Shown piece after piece: positions 53,096-61,805 of a stretch of DNA of 64,000 nt. How positions within the stretch are numbered: position 1 is the stretch's first letter; each line of letters opens with the position of its first letter. The notes beneath the pieces were generated by a model. It saw only the letters and a list, made by a program, of their open reading frames with translations. It was not told where the DNA came from and searched no databases. The position numbers and the translations under genes are program-made. Origin of the DNA: Pelagihabitans sp963760375 (GTDB lineage: Bacteria > Bacteroidota > Bacteroidia > Flavobacteriales > Flavobacteriaceae); NCBI GenBank assembly GCA_963760375.1, contig CAVXCS010000001.1, positions 248,001-312,000 on the forward strand. The letters run 5' to 3'.

Positions 53096-53911
53096 ATGAT
53101 CCTTAAAAAACAGGTTTTCCAACCCGATAAAAAAGCGAGTCCGTTTATCGGGCTATTGCTTTTTTTCATTTCTATTTTTTTGCTGCTCATTACCGGCCCG
53201 TTCGGGTTTTTATACGGACTCTTCCATGCACTGTTCACCAAAGGCATCAGAGGACTTGGGGAATACTTGCTCCAAATCGCCATCTCGATCGATCAACTGG
53301 GCAATGTAATGATGCAACATTTGTTGAACGTGCTTTGGATCAAGAAAGAAGGATACAGGTTCGGCAACCGGGACGAGACCATATCCAGTGCCCTGGGCAG
53401 AAACAAGAACCTGGGCACTTTGACCCTGATGGGAAGGGTCGTCGACCGTATACTGGATGTCATCGATGCGAACCATTCCCTTAATTCGATAGATTACTAT
53501 GTGGAACCCACGCATCAAATCGTCGATCGGCTCGCATGGATCCATATCGTTGACGGCAAAATTTTAATGCTTCGCCATGCCCTTGGGGAGCGATACGAAT
53601 TTCCTGGAGGAACGCGCATACCCCAACAATCCGATTTTGAGACCCTTTCCGAACAGATCAAGGAAAAATTGAATATTACCCTACAGCGGCCCAGCTTTCT
53701 TTTTATGGGTATTTTTGAAGCAATGAAGGATGTCCTTCCCAAAGGGAAATTCATTCGGATCAACTGCTATTTCGGCACATACAAGGGGATGATCGAGCTG
53801 CGCTCCCCGGATGAAGAAATGGCTTGGCTGGCCTATGCGGATCGTCATAAAGTTGGGGCCACGGCACAATTGATTTTTGATCATTTGAAGGATCGTTCCC
53901 AACTTGTATGA
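53096..53911 (+). CDS. Membrane protein with phage-lysis-like segment and degenerate Nudix domain
   Basis: 271 residues. One strong hydrophobic segment at about 18-45. About 70-135 (HLLNVLWIKKEGYRFGNRDETISSALGR, then LDVIDANHSLNSI) resembles a short motif I recall from phage and bacterial proteins with DETxSS patterns. About 143-255 has the fold pattern of a Nudix hydrolase (WIHIVDGKILMLRHALGERYEFPGGTRIP), but the Nudix box is broken: the REUxEE helix reads EQIKEKLNI, so the usual Arg and two metal-binding Glu are lost. Hydrolase activity is therefore unlikely. Function unknown. It lies between the orphan gene at 52338 and ppgK. Confidence 0.7.
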   Translation: MILKKQVFQPDKKASPFIGLLLFFISIFLLLITGPFGFLYGLFHALFTKGIRGLGEYLLQIAISIDQLGNVMMQHLLNVLWIKKEGYRFGNRDETISSALGRNKNLGTLTLMGRVVDRILDVIDANHSLNSIDYYVEPTHQIVDRLAWIHIVDGKILMLRHALGERYEFPGGTRIPQQSDFETLSEQIKEKLNITLQRPSFLFMGIFEAMKDVLPKGKFIRINCYFGTYKGMIELRSPDEEMAWLAYADRHKVGATAQLIFDHLKDRSQLV

Positions 53912-53973
53912 CCTAGCGCTCCCATACTCCCAAAACTTTTTGTTACTTTGCCGCGTAAAATTAAACCATTGGA

Positions 53974-54723
53974 ATGGAAGTTTTGGGAATCGACATTGGG
54001 GGCTCAGGAATCAAAGGGGCCTTGGTAAATTCAGAAACCGGGGAGATGCTCACCGAACGTTTCAGGATACCGACACCGGAATCGCGGAAACCCAAACCCA
54101 TGGCCAAAGTGGTCGCGGAAATTGTTGAACATTTCAAGCATAAAGGCCCGATCGGGATCGGTTTCCCTACCGTGATCAAACACGGGGTATGCAAATCGGA
54201 AGGCAACCTGCACAAAAAATGGTACGGCCGCAACGTTGAAGAGCAGTTTTTGAAGTATGTAAAACAGCCCGTGGTCGTTGTCAACGATGCCGATGCCGCA
54301 GGATATGCCACCATGAATTATGGCATAGGAAAAGGTCGGAAAGGTCTGGTGGTGATGATCACCATCGGCACCGGCTTGGGCAGCGGCGCCTTTTGGAACG
54401 GGGAGCTCATACCAAATGTTGAACTGGGCCAGATCCCCTATAAGGAATTCGATAAAATTGAACTATGGGCCGCCGATTCCGCCAGGGAGCGCGAGGAGCT
54501 CAGCTATGAAGAATGGGGAAACCGGTTCAATATATTTTTGGAATTCGTGGAACTGATCATTTCTCCCGACCTCATTATTCTAGGGGGTGGCGCTTCGAAA
54601 GATTTTGCCGAATATGAAGCATGCATTACAATAGAAACACCGGTCATCGCCGCTGAACTCCAGAACCATGCCGGAATCATTGGCGCTGCTGCGGCAGCGG
54701 TCTGTTTGGTTCCGAAAAGCTGA
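53974..54723 (+). CDS. ppgK: Polyphosphate glucokinase (ROK family)
   Basis: 249 residues; phosphorylates glucose using polyphosphate (and often ATP). The phosphate-binding opening GIDIGGSGIKGALVN is at residues 5-19. The glucose-binding VVNDADAAGYATMNYGIGKG and phosphate loop ITIGTGLGSGAFWNG follow, and DLIILGGGASKDF lies near the C-terminus. The short length and the KKWYGRNVEEQF and LGQIPYKEFD segments fit PpgK rather than NagK- or Mlc-type ROK proteins. A weak -7-like TTACTTTG lies upstream, and a bidirectional terminator separates it from typA. Confidence 0.88.
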   Translation: MEVLGIDIGGSGIKGALVNSETGEMLTERFRIPTPESRKPKPMAKVVAEIVEHFKHKGPIGIGFPTVIKHGVCKSEGNLHKKWYGRNVEEQFLKYVKQPVVVVNDADAAGYATMNYGIGKGRKGLVVMITIGTGLGSGAFWNGELIPNVELGQIPYKEFDKIELWAADSAREREELSYEEWGNRFNIFLEFVELIISPDLIILGGGASKDFAEYEACITIETPVIAAELQNHAGIIGAAAAAVCLVPKS

Positions 54724-54741
54724 TGCCCCTACGTTATCAAA

Positions 54742-54780
54742 TAAAAAATCCCAGCAGCACTTGCCACTGGGATTTTTTTT
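54742..54780. terminator. Bidirectional terminator between ppgK and typA
   Basis: Stem AAAAATCCCAG (53-bp region at 54744-54754) with CTGGGATTTTT (54767-54777), loop of 12, long T-run on the plus side and A-run for the minus strand. Confidence 0.8.
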
Positions 54781-54797
54781 ATGTTGACCGCTTTTTC

Positions 54798-56597
54798 TTA
54801 ATTTATTTTATTGCGCTTGCGATCGACCTCGGTAAGGTAAATTTTGCGTAGACGCAAGTGTTTCGGAGTCACCTCCACATATTCGTCCTTTTGGATGTAT
54901 TCGAGTGCCTCCTCTAGGGAAAACTTGATTGCGGGAACGATCTTTGCCTTATCGTCGGCCCCGGAAGAGCGCACGTTCGATAACTTCTTGGTTTTGGTGA
55001 TGTTGATGGTCATGTCATCGCCACGGGAGTTCTCCCCGATGACCTGTCCCTCATAAATATCTTCTCCCGGGTCCACAAAGAACTTACCGCGATCCTGCAG
55101 TTTGTCAATCGAATAGGGTATGGCCTTGCCCTTCTCCATAGATACCAAAGAACCGTTCTGGCGCTGAGGAATAATTCCTTTCATGGGCTGGTACTCCAGG
55201 AAGCGGTGCGCCATAATGGCCTCACCTGCCGTTGCGGTCAACAGTTGGTTCCGAAGCCCTATGATACCCCTTGAAGGGATCAGAAATTCACAGACCATCC
55301 GGGAACCTTTGGCTTCCATGCTGGTCATTTCCCCTTTTCGCATGGAGACCATTTCAACCGCCTTGCCAGAGACCTCTTCCGGCAAATCGATGGTCAGCTG
55401 CTCGATGGGTTCGCATTTCACCCCATCGATTTCCTTGATGATCACTTGGGGTTGCCCGATCTGAAGTTCGTAGCCTTCCCGCCTCATGGTTTCGATCAAG
55501 ACCGAGAGGTGCAATACCCCGCGGCCAAAGACCAAGAATTTGTCGGCACTATCGGTTTCATTGACCCTGAGCGCCAAATTCTTTTCCAATTCGCGTTCCA
55601 ATCGTTCCTTGATATGCCTTGAGGTCACGAATTTGCCGTCTTTCCCGAAAAACGGACTATCGTTAATGGTGAACAACATGCTCATGGTAGGTTCATCGAT
55701 GGCGATGGTCTTTAAACCCTCAGGATTTTCAAGGTCGGCAATGGTATCGCCGATTTCGAAACTTTCCAATCCGACAATGGCACAAATATCGCCGGCAACC
55801 ACTTCCTTCACCTTCAAACGTCCCAAGCCCTCAAAAGTATATAGTTCCTTAATTTTTGACTTTACGATACTGCCATCGCGCTTCACCAGGGAAATTTGTT
55901 GATTTTCCTTTAAGCTGCCGCGCAAAAGCCTCCCTATGGCAATCCGGCCGGTGAAAGAGGAAAAGTCGAGGGAAGTGATCAACATTTGGGTCGTGCCTTC
56001 TTCCGGTACAAAAGTAGGGATGTGCTCGAGGACCATGTCCAATAAAGGTTCAATGGAATCTGTTGGATTTCTCCAGTCATCGCTCATCCAGTTGTGTTTG
56101 GCCGAACCATACACGGTCGGGAAATCGAGCTGCCACTCTTCCGCCCCCAATTCGAACATGAGATCGAATACCTTTTCATGCACTTCTTCTGGGGTACAGT
56201 TTTCCTTATCCACCTTATTGATGACCACACAGGGTTTTAAACCCAGGTCGATGGCCTTTTGGAGTACAAAACGGGTCTGCGGCATAGGGCCTTCAAAGGC
56301 ATCGACCAATAGCAGCACGCCATCGGCCATATTGAGTACCCGTTCTACTTCTCCCCCGAAATCGGCGTGACCAGGGGTATCGATGATATTGATCTTGGTG
56401 TCCTTATAGACAACGGAAACGTTTTTCGAAGTGATGGTAATCCCGCGTTCGCGCTCAAGATCGTTATTGTCCAATATCAAATCGCCCGCATTCTCGTTCT
56501 CACGGAACAAATGGCAGTGGTACATGATCTTATCTACCAAGGTGGTCTTTCCGTGGTCTACGTGGGCAATGATCGCGATGTTCTTTGTTGTGGACAT
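54798..56597 (-). CDS. typA: Translational GTPase TypA/BipA
   Basis: 599 residues, ribosome-associated GTPase linked to stress and 50S assembly. The GTPase domain has G1 AHVDHGKTTL, G2 in RERGITITSK, G3 DTPGHADFGGEVERVL and G4 NKVDKENC. EF-Tu-like domain 2 (FTGRIAIGRLLRGSL) follows, then the EF-G-like domains III and V and the TypA-specific C-terminal domain (GRGVLHLSVLIETMRREGYELQIGQPQVI, PRGIIGLRNQLLTATAGEAI-like). It ends in a Lys/Arg/Asn tail. Length normal. A good promoter lies upstream. Confidence 0.97.
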   Translation of the reverse strand: MSTTKNIAIIAHVDHGKTTLVDKIMYHCHLFRENENAGDLILDNNDLERERGITITSKNVSVVYKDTKINIIDTPGHADFGGEVERVLNMADGVLLLVDAFEGPMPQTRFVLQKAIDLGLKPCVVINKVDKENCTPEEVHEKVFDLMFELGAEEWQLDFPTVYGSAKHNWMSDDWRNPTDSIEPLLDMVLEHIPTFVPEEGTTQMLITSLDFSSFTGRIAIGRLLRGSLKENQQISLVKRDGSIVKSKIKELYTFEGLGRLKVKEVVAGDICAIVGLESFEIGDTIADLENPEGLKTIAIDEPTMSMLFTINDSPFFGKDGKFVTSRHIKERLERELEKNLALRVNETDSADKFLVFGRGVLHLSVLIETMRREGYELQIGQPQVIIKEIDGVKCEPIEQLTIDLPEEVSGKAVEMVSMRKGEMTSMEAKGSRMVCEFLIPSRGIIGLRNQLLTATAGEAIMAHRFLEYQPMKGIIPQRQNGSLVSMEKGKAIPYSIDKLQDRGKFFVDPGEDIYEGQVIGENSRGDDMTINITKTKKLSNVRSSGADDKAKIVPAIKFSLEEALEYIQKDEYVEVTPKHLRLRKIYLTEVDRKRNKIN

Positions 56598-56639
56598 AAT
56601 TTAATATTAATGGCGGTATGCTTGCTATTTTTCAGCGTG

Positions 56640-56674
56640 CAAAGATACTCCTATTTTTTGCTCCGACCGCCAAA
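56640..56674 (-). promoter_or_regulatory. typA promoter
   Basis: On the minus strand TTTG at 56671-56674 and an exact -7 element TATCTTTG at 56640-56647, with a 23-bp spacer that is longer than usual. The -7 lies 42 bp before the typA ATG. Confidence 0.5.
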
Positions 56675-56719
56675 GTTATGTTATTTTTAGTTTACTGATT
56701 TTGAGAAGGTTCACACCGG

Positions 56720-56749
56720 TTCGATTCCTCTCAAAAACCGCTATCTTTG
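56720..56749 (+). promoter_or_regulatory. kdsA promoter
   Basis: TTCG at 56720-56723, 18-bp spacer, exact -7 element TATCTTTG at 56742-56749, 20 bp upstream of the ATG at 56770. This supports 56770 over the in-frame ATG at 56701, which lies upstream of the promoter. Confidence 0.55.
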
Positions 56750-56769
56750 CTGATGAAATACCATACCTT

Positions 56770-57591
56770 ATGAAGTTTGATTTGATCCCGCAACTGAATC
56801 ATTTAGAGAGCAATAATTTTTTTCTATTATCTGGCCCCTGTGCCATTGAAGGCGAGGATATGGCGATGCGCATTGCCGAAAAGATTGTTACGGTGACCGA
56901 CAGACTCAAAATTCCTTACGTGTTCAAGGGGAGTTTCAAAAAAGCCAACCGAAACCGCATCGATTCCTTTACCGGTATCGGGGACGAAAAAGCGCTCAAA
57001 ATACTGCGCAAGGTTTCGGAAAGCTTTCAAGTACCCACCATCACCGACATCCATGAAATTTCGGATGCTGCCATGGCCGCGGAATATGTCGATATTCTGC
57101 AGATTCCCGCATTTTTGGTGCGCCAGACCGATTTGGTGATCGCTGCGGCGAAGACCGGTAAGACCATCAATCTAAAAAAAGGGCAGTTCATGAGCCCGGA
57201 AAGCATGAAACATGCTGTGGCCAAGGTGACCGATTCCGGCAACGAACAGGCCATCATCACAGACCGGGGCACCATGTTCGGCTATCAGGACATGATCGTT
57301 GATTTCAGAGGTATTCCCACCATGAAAAAATATGCGCCGGTGGTGCTCGATGTGACCCATTCGCTCCAACAGCCCAACCAGTCGACCGGAGTGACCGGGG
57401 GCCGTCCCGACATGATAGAGACCATCGCCAGGGCCGGCATCGCCGCGGGGGTAGACGGCATTTTCATGGAGACGCATTTCGATCCGGCCAATGCCAAAAG
57501 CGACGGGGCCAATATGCTCCATTTAGATCATCTTGAAAAATTATTGACCAACCTCAGCAAACTGAGAAGCACCGTCAATGAGCTGTCTTGA
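56770..57591 (+). CDS. kdsA: 3-deoxy-8-phosphooctulonate synthase
   Basis: 273 residues from the ATG at 56770. It condenses phosphoenolpyruvate with arabinose 5-phosphate to KDO 8-phosphate for lipopolysaccharide. Family segments: LLSGPCAIEGEDMAMRIAEKI, VFKGSFKKANRNR, TDIHEISDAA, LQIPAFLVRQTDLV, NLKKGQFMSPE and TGGRPDMIETIARAG, then FMETHFDPANAKSDGANML. A longer frame from 56701 would run through the promoter. The divergent neighbour is typA. Metal dependence cannot be judged safely from motifs alone. Confidence 0.95.
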   Translation: MKFDLIPQLNHLESNNFFLLSGPCAIEGEDMAMRIAEKIVTVTDRLKIPYVFKGSFKKANRNRIDSFTGIGDEKALKILRKVSESFQVPTITDIHEISDAAMAAEYVDILQIPAFLVRQTDLVIAAAKTGKTINLKKGQFMSPESMKHAVAKVTDSGNEQAIITDRGTMFGYQDMIVDFRGIPTMKKYAPVVLDVTHSLQQPNQSTGVTGGRPDMIETIARAGIAAGVDGIFMETHFDPANAKSDGANMLHLDHLEKLLTNLSKLRSTVNELS

Positions 57592-57653
57592 TCGGGATAT
57601 GTTTTTTGGTGCGCGAAGGCGACCTTAAATCATAAGGGTGAATGCGAACCGGG

Positions 57654-57684
57654 TTTGCACCTGAACCAAATCCGCTATTTTAGA
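57654..57684 (+). promoter_or_regulatory. sulP promoter
   Basis: TTTG at 57654-57657, exactly 19 bp spacer, TATTTTAG at 57677-57684. This is close to the full Bacteroidetes consensus (two bases off in the -7 part), 20 bp before the ATG. A second motif TACCTTTA at 57693-57700 is too close to the start. Confidence 0.55.
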
Positions 57685-57704
57685 TTTTACAGTACCTTTA
57701 TCAA

Positions 57705-59459
57705 ATGCGAAAATTCCTGCCCTTTTTAGGATGGTTGCCCCATTATAAAAAAAGCGATTTCCCCAAAGATGTGGTGGCCGGTCTTACGGTTGGGGTCATA
57801 TTGATCCCCCAAGGCATGGCCTATGCCATGATCGCCGGATTGCCACCGGTATACGGACTCTATACCGCATTGGTCCCGGTTTTGGTCTATGCTTTTTTGG
57901 GCACGTCCCGCCAGGTGGGTATGGGGCCGGTGGCCATGGATTCGCTACTGGTGGCGGCCGGCTTGGGGGCACTTTCGATCACCGGGGTAGAAAACTATAT
58001 CGCCATGGCCCTTTTTTTGGGGCTGTCGGTCGGGGTGATCCAATTGTTGTTCGGCCTTTTTCGAATGGGCTTTCTGGTCAACTTTTTGTCGAAGCCCGTT
58101 ATCAGCGGTTTTACCTCAGGGGCCGCCATTATCATTATTTTCAGCCAGCTGGGGCACTTGCTGGGCACCCATATTGAAAAAAGCAACCACTTTCATCAGC
58201 TGGTCATCAATAGTTTAACGATGTTGGGATCGATCAATCCCTACGATTTGGCCATTGGCCTGACCGGGATACTACTCATTGTGGTCTTAAAAAAATGGGA
58301 CGATCGGATTCCTTCCATATTATTGGTCGTGATCTTAGGGAGCCTTGGGGTTTATTTTTTGGATCTGCAGGGCCTTGGAGTCAAAATAGTGGGCACCGTG
58401 CCCACGGGCTTGCCCAGTTTTGGAGTTCCAGAGATAAGTACCCAAAATATGGCCGACATCTGGCCGATTGCCCTGACCCTGGCCTTGGTGGGTTATTTGG
58501 AAACCATTTCCATTGGGAAAGCGATCGAAGAAAAAAACGGTACCGATCATATCAACGCCAATCAAGAGCTGGTCGCCTTGGGCACGGCAAATATTGTCGG
58601 TTCTTTCTTTCAATCGTATATCTCCACAGCCAGCTTTTCACGCTCCGCGATCAATAACGAAGCGGGGGCCAGAACCAATCTGTCGGGTGTGATCAGCGTG
58701 CTGTTGGTCGTCCTCACGCTGCTTTTTCTGACCCCATATTTCTATTATCTGCCGAATGCGGCCTTGGCCAGCATCATCATGGTCTCGGTTTTCGGCCTGA
58801 TCGACATCCCCTATCCAAAAAGCCTTTGGAAGTACCGCAAAGATGAATTTGTGGTGCTCATCGTTACCTTTTTGGCAACCTTGTTCATAGGTATCAAAGA
58901 AGGCATCCTCATCGGGGTACTGTTTTCCCTGTTGCTTATGGTATACCGGACCTCCAATCCGCATATTGCCGTCTTGGGAAACATTAAAAACTCGAATTAT
59001 TATAAAAACGTGAAACGGTTTGGCGACAACGTGGTGCTAAGGGATGACATTTTGATCGTTCGGTTCGACTCACAGATCTATTTTGGCAATTCGGACTTTT
59101 TCAAAAAGGAATTGATGAAACATGTCAGGAGCAAAGGAGCCGATTTAAAGGCGGTGATCCTCAATGCGGAGCCGATCAATTATATCGATTCTACGGGAGC
59201 TGTCGCCTTGAGGAGGGTTATTGACGAGATCCACGGGTTGGGCGTTCAATTTTATCTTACCGGAGCGATCGGCCCCACACGGGATATTATCTACAGCAGT
59301 GGTTTGATCGACGTTTTGAAGAAGGAGAACCTTTTTGCCGAAATCAACGAAGCGGTGGCCTATTTTGAAAACCCCGATGCCATTTCAGAGGTCCAGCATC
59401 ATGTGGCACACCAAAATCAGGTGGGGGTAACCAAGGTTACAGAACAAAAAAAGAATTAG
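57705..59459 (+). CDS. SulP-family anion permease with STAS domain
   Basis: 584 residues. The N-terminal membrane part (about 1-425) opens YKKSDFPKDVVAGLTVGVILIPQGMAYAMIAGLPPVYGLYTALVP, the SulP signature, and has about a dozen or more hydrophobic segments. The cytoplasmic STAS domain (about 440-560) contains DGxxS-like INYIDSTGAVALRRVI. SulP proteins carry sulfate, bicarbonate or related anions; substrate is not readable here. The neighbouring MBL-rhodanese and DUF2892 genes suggest sulfur oxyanions. The next gene starts 36 bp later but has its own -7 element. Confidence 0.9.
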   Translation: MRKFLPFLGWLPHYKKSDFPKDVVAGLTVGVILIPQGMAYAMIAGLPPVYGLYTALVPVLVYAFLGTSRQVGMGPVAMDSLLVAAGLGALSITGVENYIAMALFLGLSVGVIQLLFGLFRMGFLVNFLSKPVISGFTSGAAIIIIFSQLGHLLGTHIEKSNHFHQLVINSLTMLGSINPYDLAIGLTGILLIVVLKKWDDRIPSILLVVILGSLGVYFLDLQGLGVKIVGTVPTGLPSFGVPEISTQNMADIWPIALTLALVGYLETISIGKAIEEKNGTDHINANQELVALGTANIVGSFFQSYISTASFSRSAINNEAGARTNLSGVISVLLVVLTLLFLTPYFYYLPNAALASIIMVSVFGLIDIPYPKSLWKYRKDEFVVLIVTFLATLFIGIKEGILIGVLFSLLLMVYRTSNPHIAVLGNIKNSNYYKNVKRFGDNVVLRDDILIVRFDSQIYFGNSDFFKKELMKHVRSKGADLKAVILNAEPINYIDSTGAVALRRVIDEIHGLGVQFYLTGAIGPTRDIIYSSGLIDVLKKENLFAEINEAVAYFENPDAISEVQHHVAHQNQVGVTKVTEQKKN

Positions 59460-59462
59460 CCC

Positions 59463-59470
59463 TATTTTTG
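59463..59470 (+). promoter_or_regulatory. -7 element of the MBL-rhodanese gene
   Basis: TATTTTTG, an exact TAnnTTTG match, 25 bp before the ATG and directly after the sulP stop. No TTTG at -33. Confidence 0.45.
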
Positions 59471-59495
59471 CAATGCATTTAAAAGTCAAGACAAA

Positions 59496-60905
59496 ATGAA
59501 CATTGAACAAATTTATACCGGATGCCTCGCACAAGGGGCCTACTACATAGAAAGCAAAGGCGAAGTTGCCATCATCGATCCGTTGCGCGAAGTGGAACCC
59601 TATCTGAAAAGGGCAGAAAACGACCAGGCAAAGATCAAGTATATTTTGGAGACCCATTTTCACGCCGATTTTGTAAGTGGTCACGTTACCTTGGCCAAAA
59701 AAACGGGTGCCCCGATTATTTACGGGCCGAATGCAAATCCATCGTTCGAGGCGATCATCGCCAAAGACGGGCAGGAATTTCCTTTGGGAGACTTGACCAT
59801 CAAGGTATTGCACACCCCTGGCCATACCATGGAAAGCACCACCTACCTTTTAAGGGACAAGCATGGGAAAGATCTTGCCATCTTCTCCGGGGATACCCTC
59901 TTTTTAGGGGACGTGGGAAGGCCCGATTTGGCGCAAAAAGCAGCCAGTATGACCCAAGAAGACCTTGCGGGCATCCTGTTCGACAGTCTTCGGAACAAAA
60001 TAATGCCCTTGGCCGATGATGTCATCGTTTACCCTGCCCATGGAGCCGGCTCGGCTTGCGGTAAAAATATGATGAAAGAGACCGTGGACACCCTTGGCAA
60101 CCAGAAAAAAATGAACTATGCCCTCCGTGCCAATATGACCAAAGGGGAATTTGTAAAGGAAGTGACCGATGGGCTCCTCCCACCGCCAAAGTATTTCCCC
60201 CTCAATGTTAAAATGAATCGGGAAGGATATGAAGACATAGGCGACGTGATGCGGCGTGGCAATATCGCCCTGGCACCCGATGCTTTCGAAGCTGCGGCCA
60301 ATGAAACCGGTGCCGTGGTCCTCGATGTGCGCCACCAAAATGATTTTGTGAAAGGACATGTACCGCGTTCGATATTTATCGGCCTGGATGGTGATTTTGC
60401 CCCCTGGGTAGGCGCCCTGATCGCGGATACCCAGCAACCCATCTTGTTGGTTGCCCCAAAAGGCAAGGAAAAAGAAGCCATAACCCGGCTTTCAAGGGTA
60501 GGATTCGACGGCACCATCGGCTATTTGAAAGGAGGGTTCGAGGCCTGGAAAAAAGAAGGAAAGGATTACGATATCATTCCTTCGGTAAGTGCCTCCAAAG
60601 TCAAAGAAAAATTAGACAAAACCCATTCTCCCGTATTCGATGTTCGGAAGGAAAGTGAATTCCTCTCGGAACATTTGGTGGACGCGCACAATACACCACT
60701 CGATTTTCTGAACCGGCATTTGGCCGAATTTCCTAAGAAAGATGATTTTTACGTGCATTGTGCTGGCGGCTACCGTTCCGTCATTGCGGCATCCATTCTG
60801 AAAAGCAGGGGCATCCATAACCTGGTGAATATCGAAGGCGGATTTGGAGCTCTTAAGAATGCCGGGGCACCCGTTTCAGACTACGTTTGCCCGTCTACCC
60901 TTTAA
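59496..60905 (+). CDS. Metallo-beta-lactamase fold protein with two rhodanese domains (persulfide dioxygenase-like)
   Basis: 469 residues. The MBL domain (about 1-235) has ETHFHADFVSGH, GHTMESTTYLL, FSGDTLFLGDVGRPDL and YPAHGAGSACG, the pattern of ETHE1/CstB-type persulfide dioxygenases; Phe replaces the last His of HxHxDH, which I recall as usual in multidomain members. Rhodanese 1 (about 255-355) has no Cys in its active loop (LLVAPKGKEKE) and is probably inactive. Rhodanese 2 (about 370-465) keeps HCAGGYRS with Cys422. The arrangement suggests oxidation or transfer of persulfide sulfur. Neighbours are SulP and DUF2892. Confidence 0.9.
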   Translation: MNIEQIYTGCLAQGAYYIESKGEVAIIDPLREVEPYLKRAENDQAKIKYILETHFHADFVSGHVTLAKKTGAPIIYGPNANPSFEAIIAKDGQEFPLGDLTIKVLHTPGHTMESTTYLLRDKHGKDLAIFSGDTLFLGDVGRPDLAQKAASMTQEDLAGILFDSLRNKIMPLADDVIVYPAHGAGSACGKNMMKETVDTLGNQKKMNYALRANMTKGEFVKEVTDGLLPPPKYFPLNVKMNREGYEDIGDVMRRGNIALAPDAFEAAANETGAVVLDVRHQNDFVKGHVPRSIFIGLDGDFAPWVGALIADTQQPILLVAPKGKEKEAITRLSRVGFDGTIGYLKGGFEAWKKEGKDYDIIPSVSASKVKEKLDKTHSPVFDVRKESEFLSEHLVDAHNTPLDFLNRHLAEFPKKDDFYVHCAGGYRSVIAASILKSRGIHNLVNIEGGFGALKNAGAPVSDYVCPSTL

Positions 60906-60922
60906 ACCTGACGATTATCATA

Positions 60923-60951
60923 TTTGATATCCCGGATCCACGATACCTTTG
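60923..60951 (+). promoter_or_regulatory. Promoter of the small membrane-protein genes
   Basis: TTTG at 60923-60926, 17-bp spacer, exact -7 element TACCTTTG at 60944-60951. The -7 ends nine bases before the ATG at 60961, leaving almost no leader for that ORF; the message may serve DUF2892 at 61065 instead. Confidence 0.5.
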
Positions 60952-60960
60952 AACTTGACA

Positions 60961-61053
60961 ATGAACAAGGCCATCAAGTTTGTGCTGATATGTATCCTCT
61001 GTCTGGGTTTGATTACCGGAGTAGTGCTCTTGTTTCAATTTTTTAACCAATAA
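60961..61053 (+). CDS. 30-residue single-helix membrane protein
   Basis: A complete frame of 30 codons: MNKAIKFVLICILCLGLITG, then a hydrophobic run, ending FFNQ. One transmembrane helix with a Lys-bearing N-terminus, two Cys inside the helix. It is 11 bp upstream of the DUF2892 gene and just after a good promoter. Too short to judge by composition; supported only by position and by the helix pattern. Confidence 0.45.
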   Translation: MNKAIKFVLICILCLGLITGVVLLFQFFNQ

Positions 61054-61064
61054 ATCATGATTTT

Positions 61065-61277
61065 ATGAAAACAAATATGGGAGGCACCGATAGGGTAATA
61101 CGCTTTTTGGTTGCAGTTGCGATTGCACTTTTGGTATATTTTGACATGGTATCGAGTACCTTGGCCTACATTTTATTGGCCGTGGCGGGTATCTTCGTAT
61201 TGACCAGTCTGGTAAGTTTTTGTCCCCTGTACGCCGTATTCGGCATCGATACCTGTGGTACCAAACACCACGAATAA
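61065..61277 (+). CDS. DUF2892 (YgaP-like transmembrane) protein
   Basis: 70 residues with two membrane helices. It begins MKTNMGGTDRVIRFLVAVAIA, the pattern of DUF2892, and ends LVSFCPLYAVFGIDTCG, with two conserved Cys. In YgaP this domain is fused to a rhodanese, so a free DUF2892 beside an MBL-rhodanese gene fits a shared sulfur role (inference). Starts 11 bp after the 30-residue ORF. Confidence 0.9.
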   Translation: MKTNMGGTDRVIRFLVAVAIALLVYFDMVSSTLAYILLAVAGIFVLTSLVSFCPLYAVFGIDTCGTKHHE

Positions 61278-61460
61278 GGTAATAATTTGGTTTTACGGAA
61301 TTTTGGGGTTCAGACCGACCTATGGTAATTTTTCCAGGGTGCGGCCTGTTTCAACAAATTCAAGATGCAGCCGATGCGGACAGCTGCTGACAAAAATCAT
61401 GTTTTGAAGAACGCTCCAAGATTATTTTTGATGTTTCTAATCCAATAATCCTTTAAAAAA

Positions 61461-61604
61461 ATGGTGAAAGCATTACTTCCACTCGTCAACTGGGGCAATG
61501 GGATAATCATGATCGGTGTTTTTGCGGTTGTGGTGATTGTCTTGGTGGTTACCCTGATCAACTTAATGAACAGCGGGAAAGAAAAGAGCGGGAAAGAAAA
61601 TTAA
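61461..61604 (+). CDS. 47-residue single-helix membrane protein
   Basis: A complete 47-codon frame: MVKALLPLVNWGNGIIMIGV, a long Val/Ile-rich helix, then a Lys/Gly tail (NSGKEKSGKEN). The pattern is a short N-terminus, one transmembrane helix and a basic tail. It lies 183 bp after DUF2892, in a gap where I find nothing else. No family recognised; expression untested. Confidence 0.5.
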   Translation: MVKALLPLVNWGNGIIMIGVFAVVVIVLVVTLINLMNSGKEKSGKEN

Positions 61605-61781
61605 AATCGACCCTTTTTCGAGCAAAACAGGCCAACATTTGGCGCTATCGGGGATTTGTTTTCTTCATGGATTGTATTTTATTGCGATTGCCTTAATTTT
61701 TTATCTTCTTATTTCCGAAATTTACATTTGTTAATTATTCTTAAAAATATTTCGGATCAATTCTCAATATTAGCTTAACTT

Positions 61782-61789
61782 TATCTTTA
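61782..61789 (+). promoter_or_regulatory. Candidate -7 element before the 58-residue ORF
   Basis: TATCTTTA, one base off consensus, 16 bp upstream of the ATG at 61806, in AT-rich DNA. Confidence 0.3.
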
Positions 61790-61805
61790 ATTCCCAAAAG
61801 GCACA

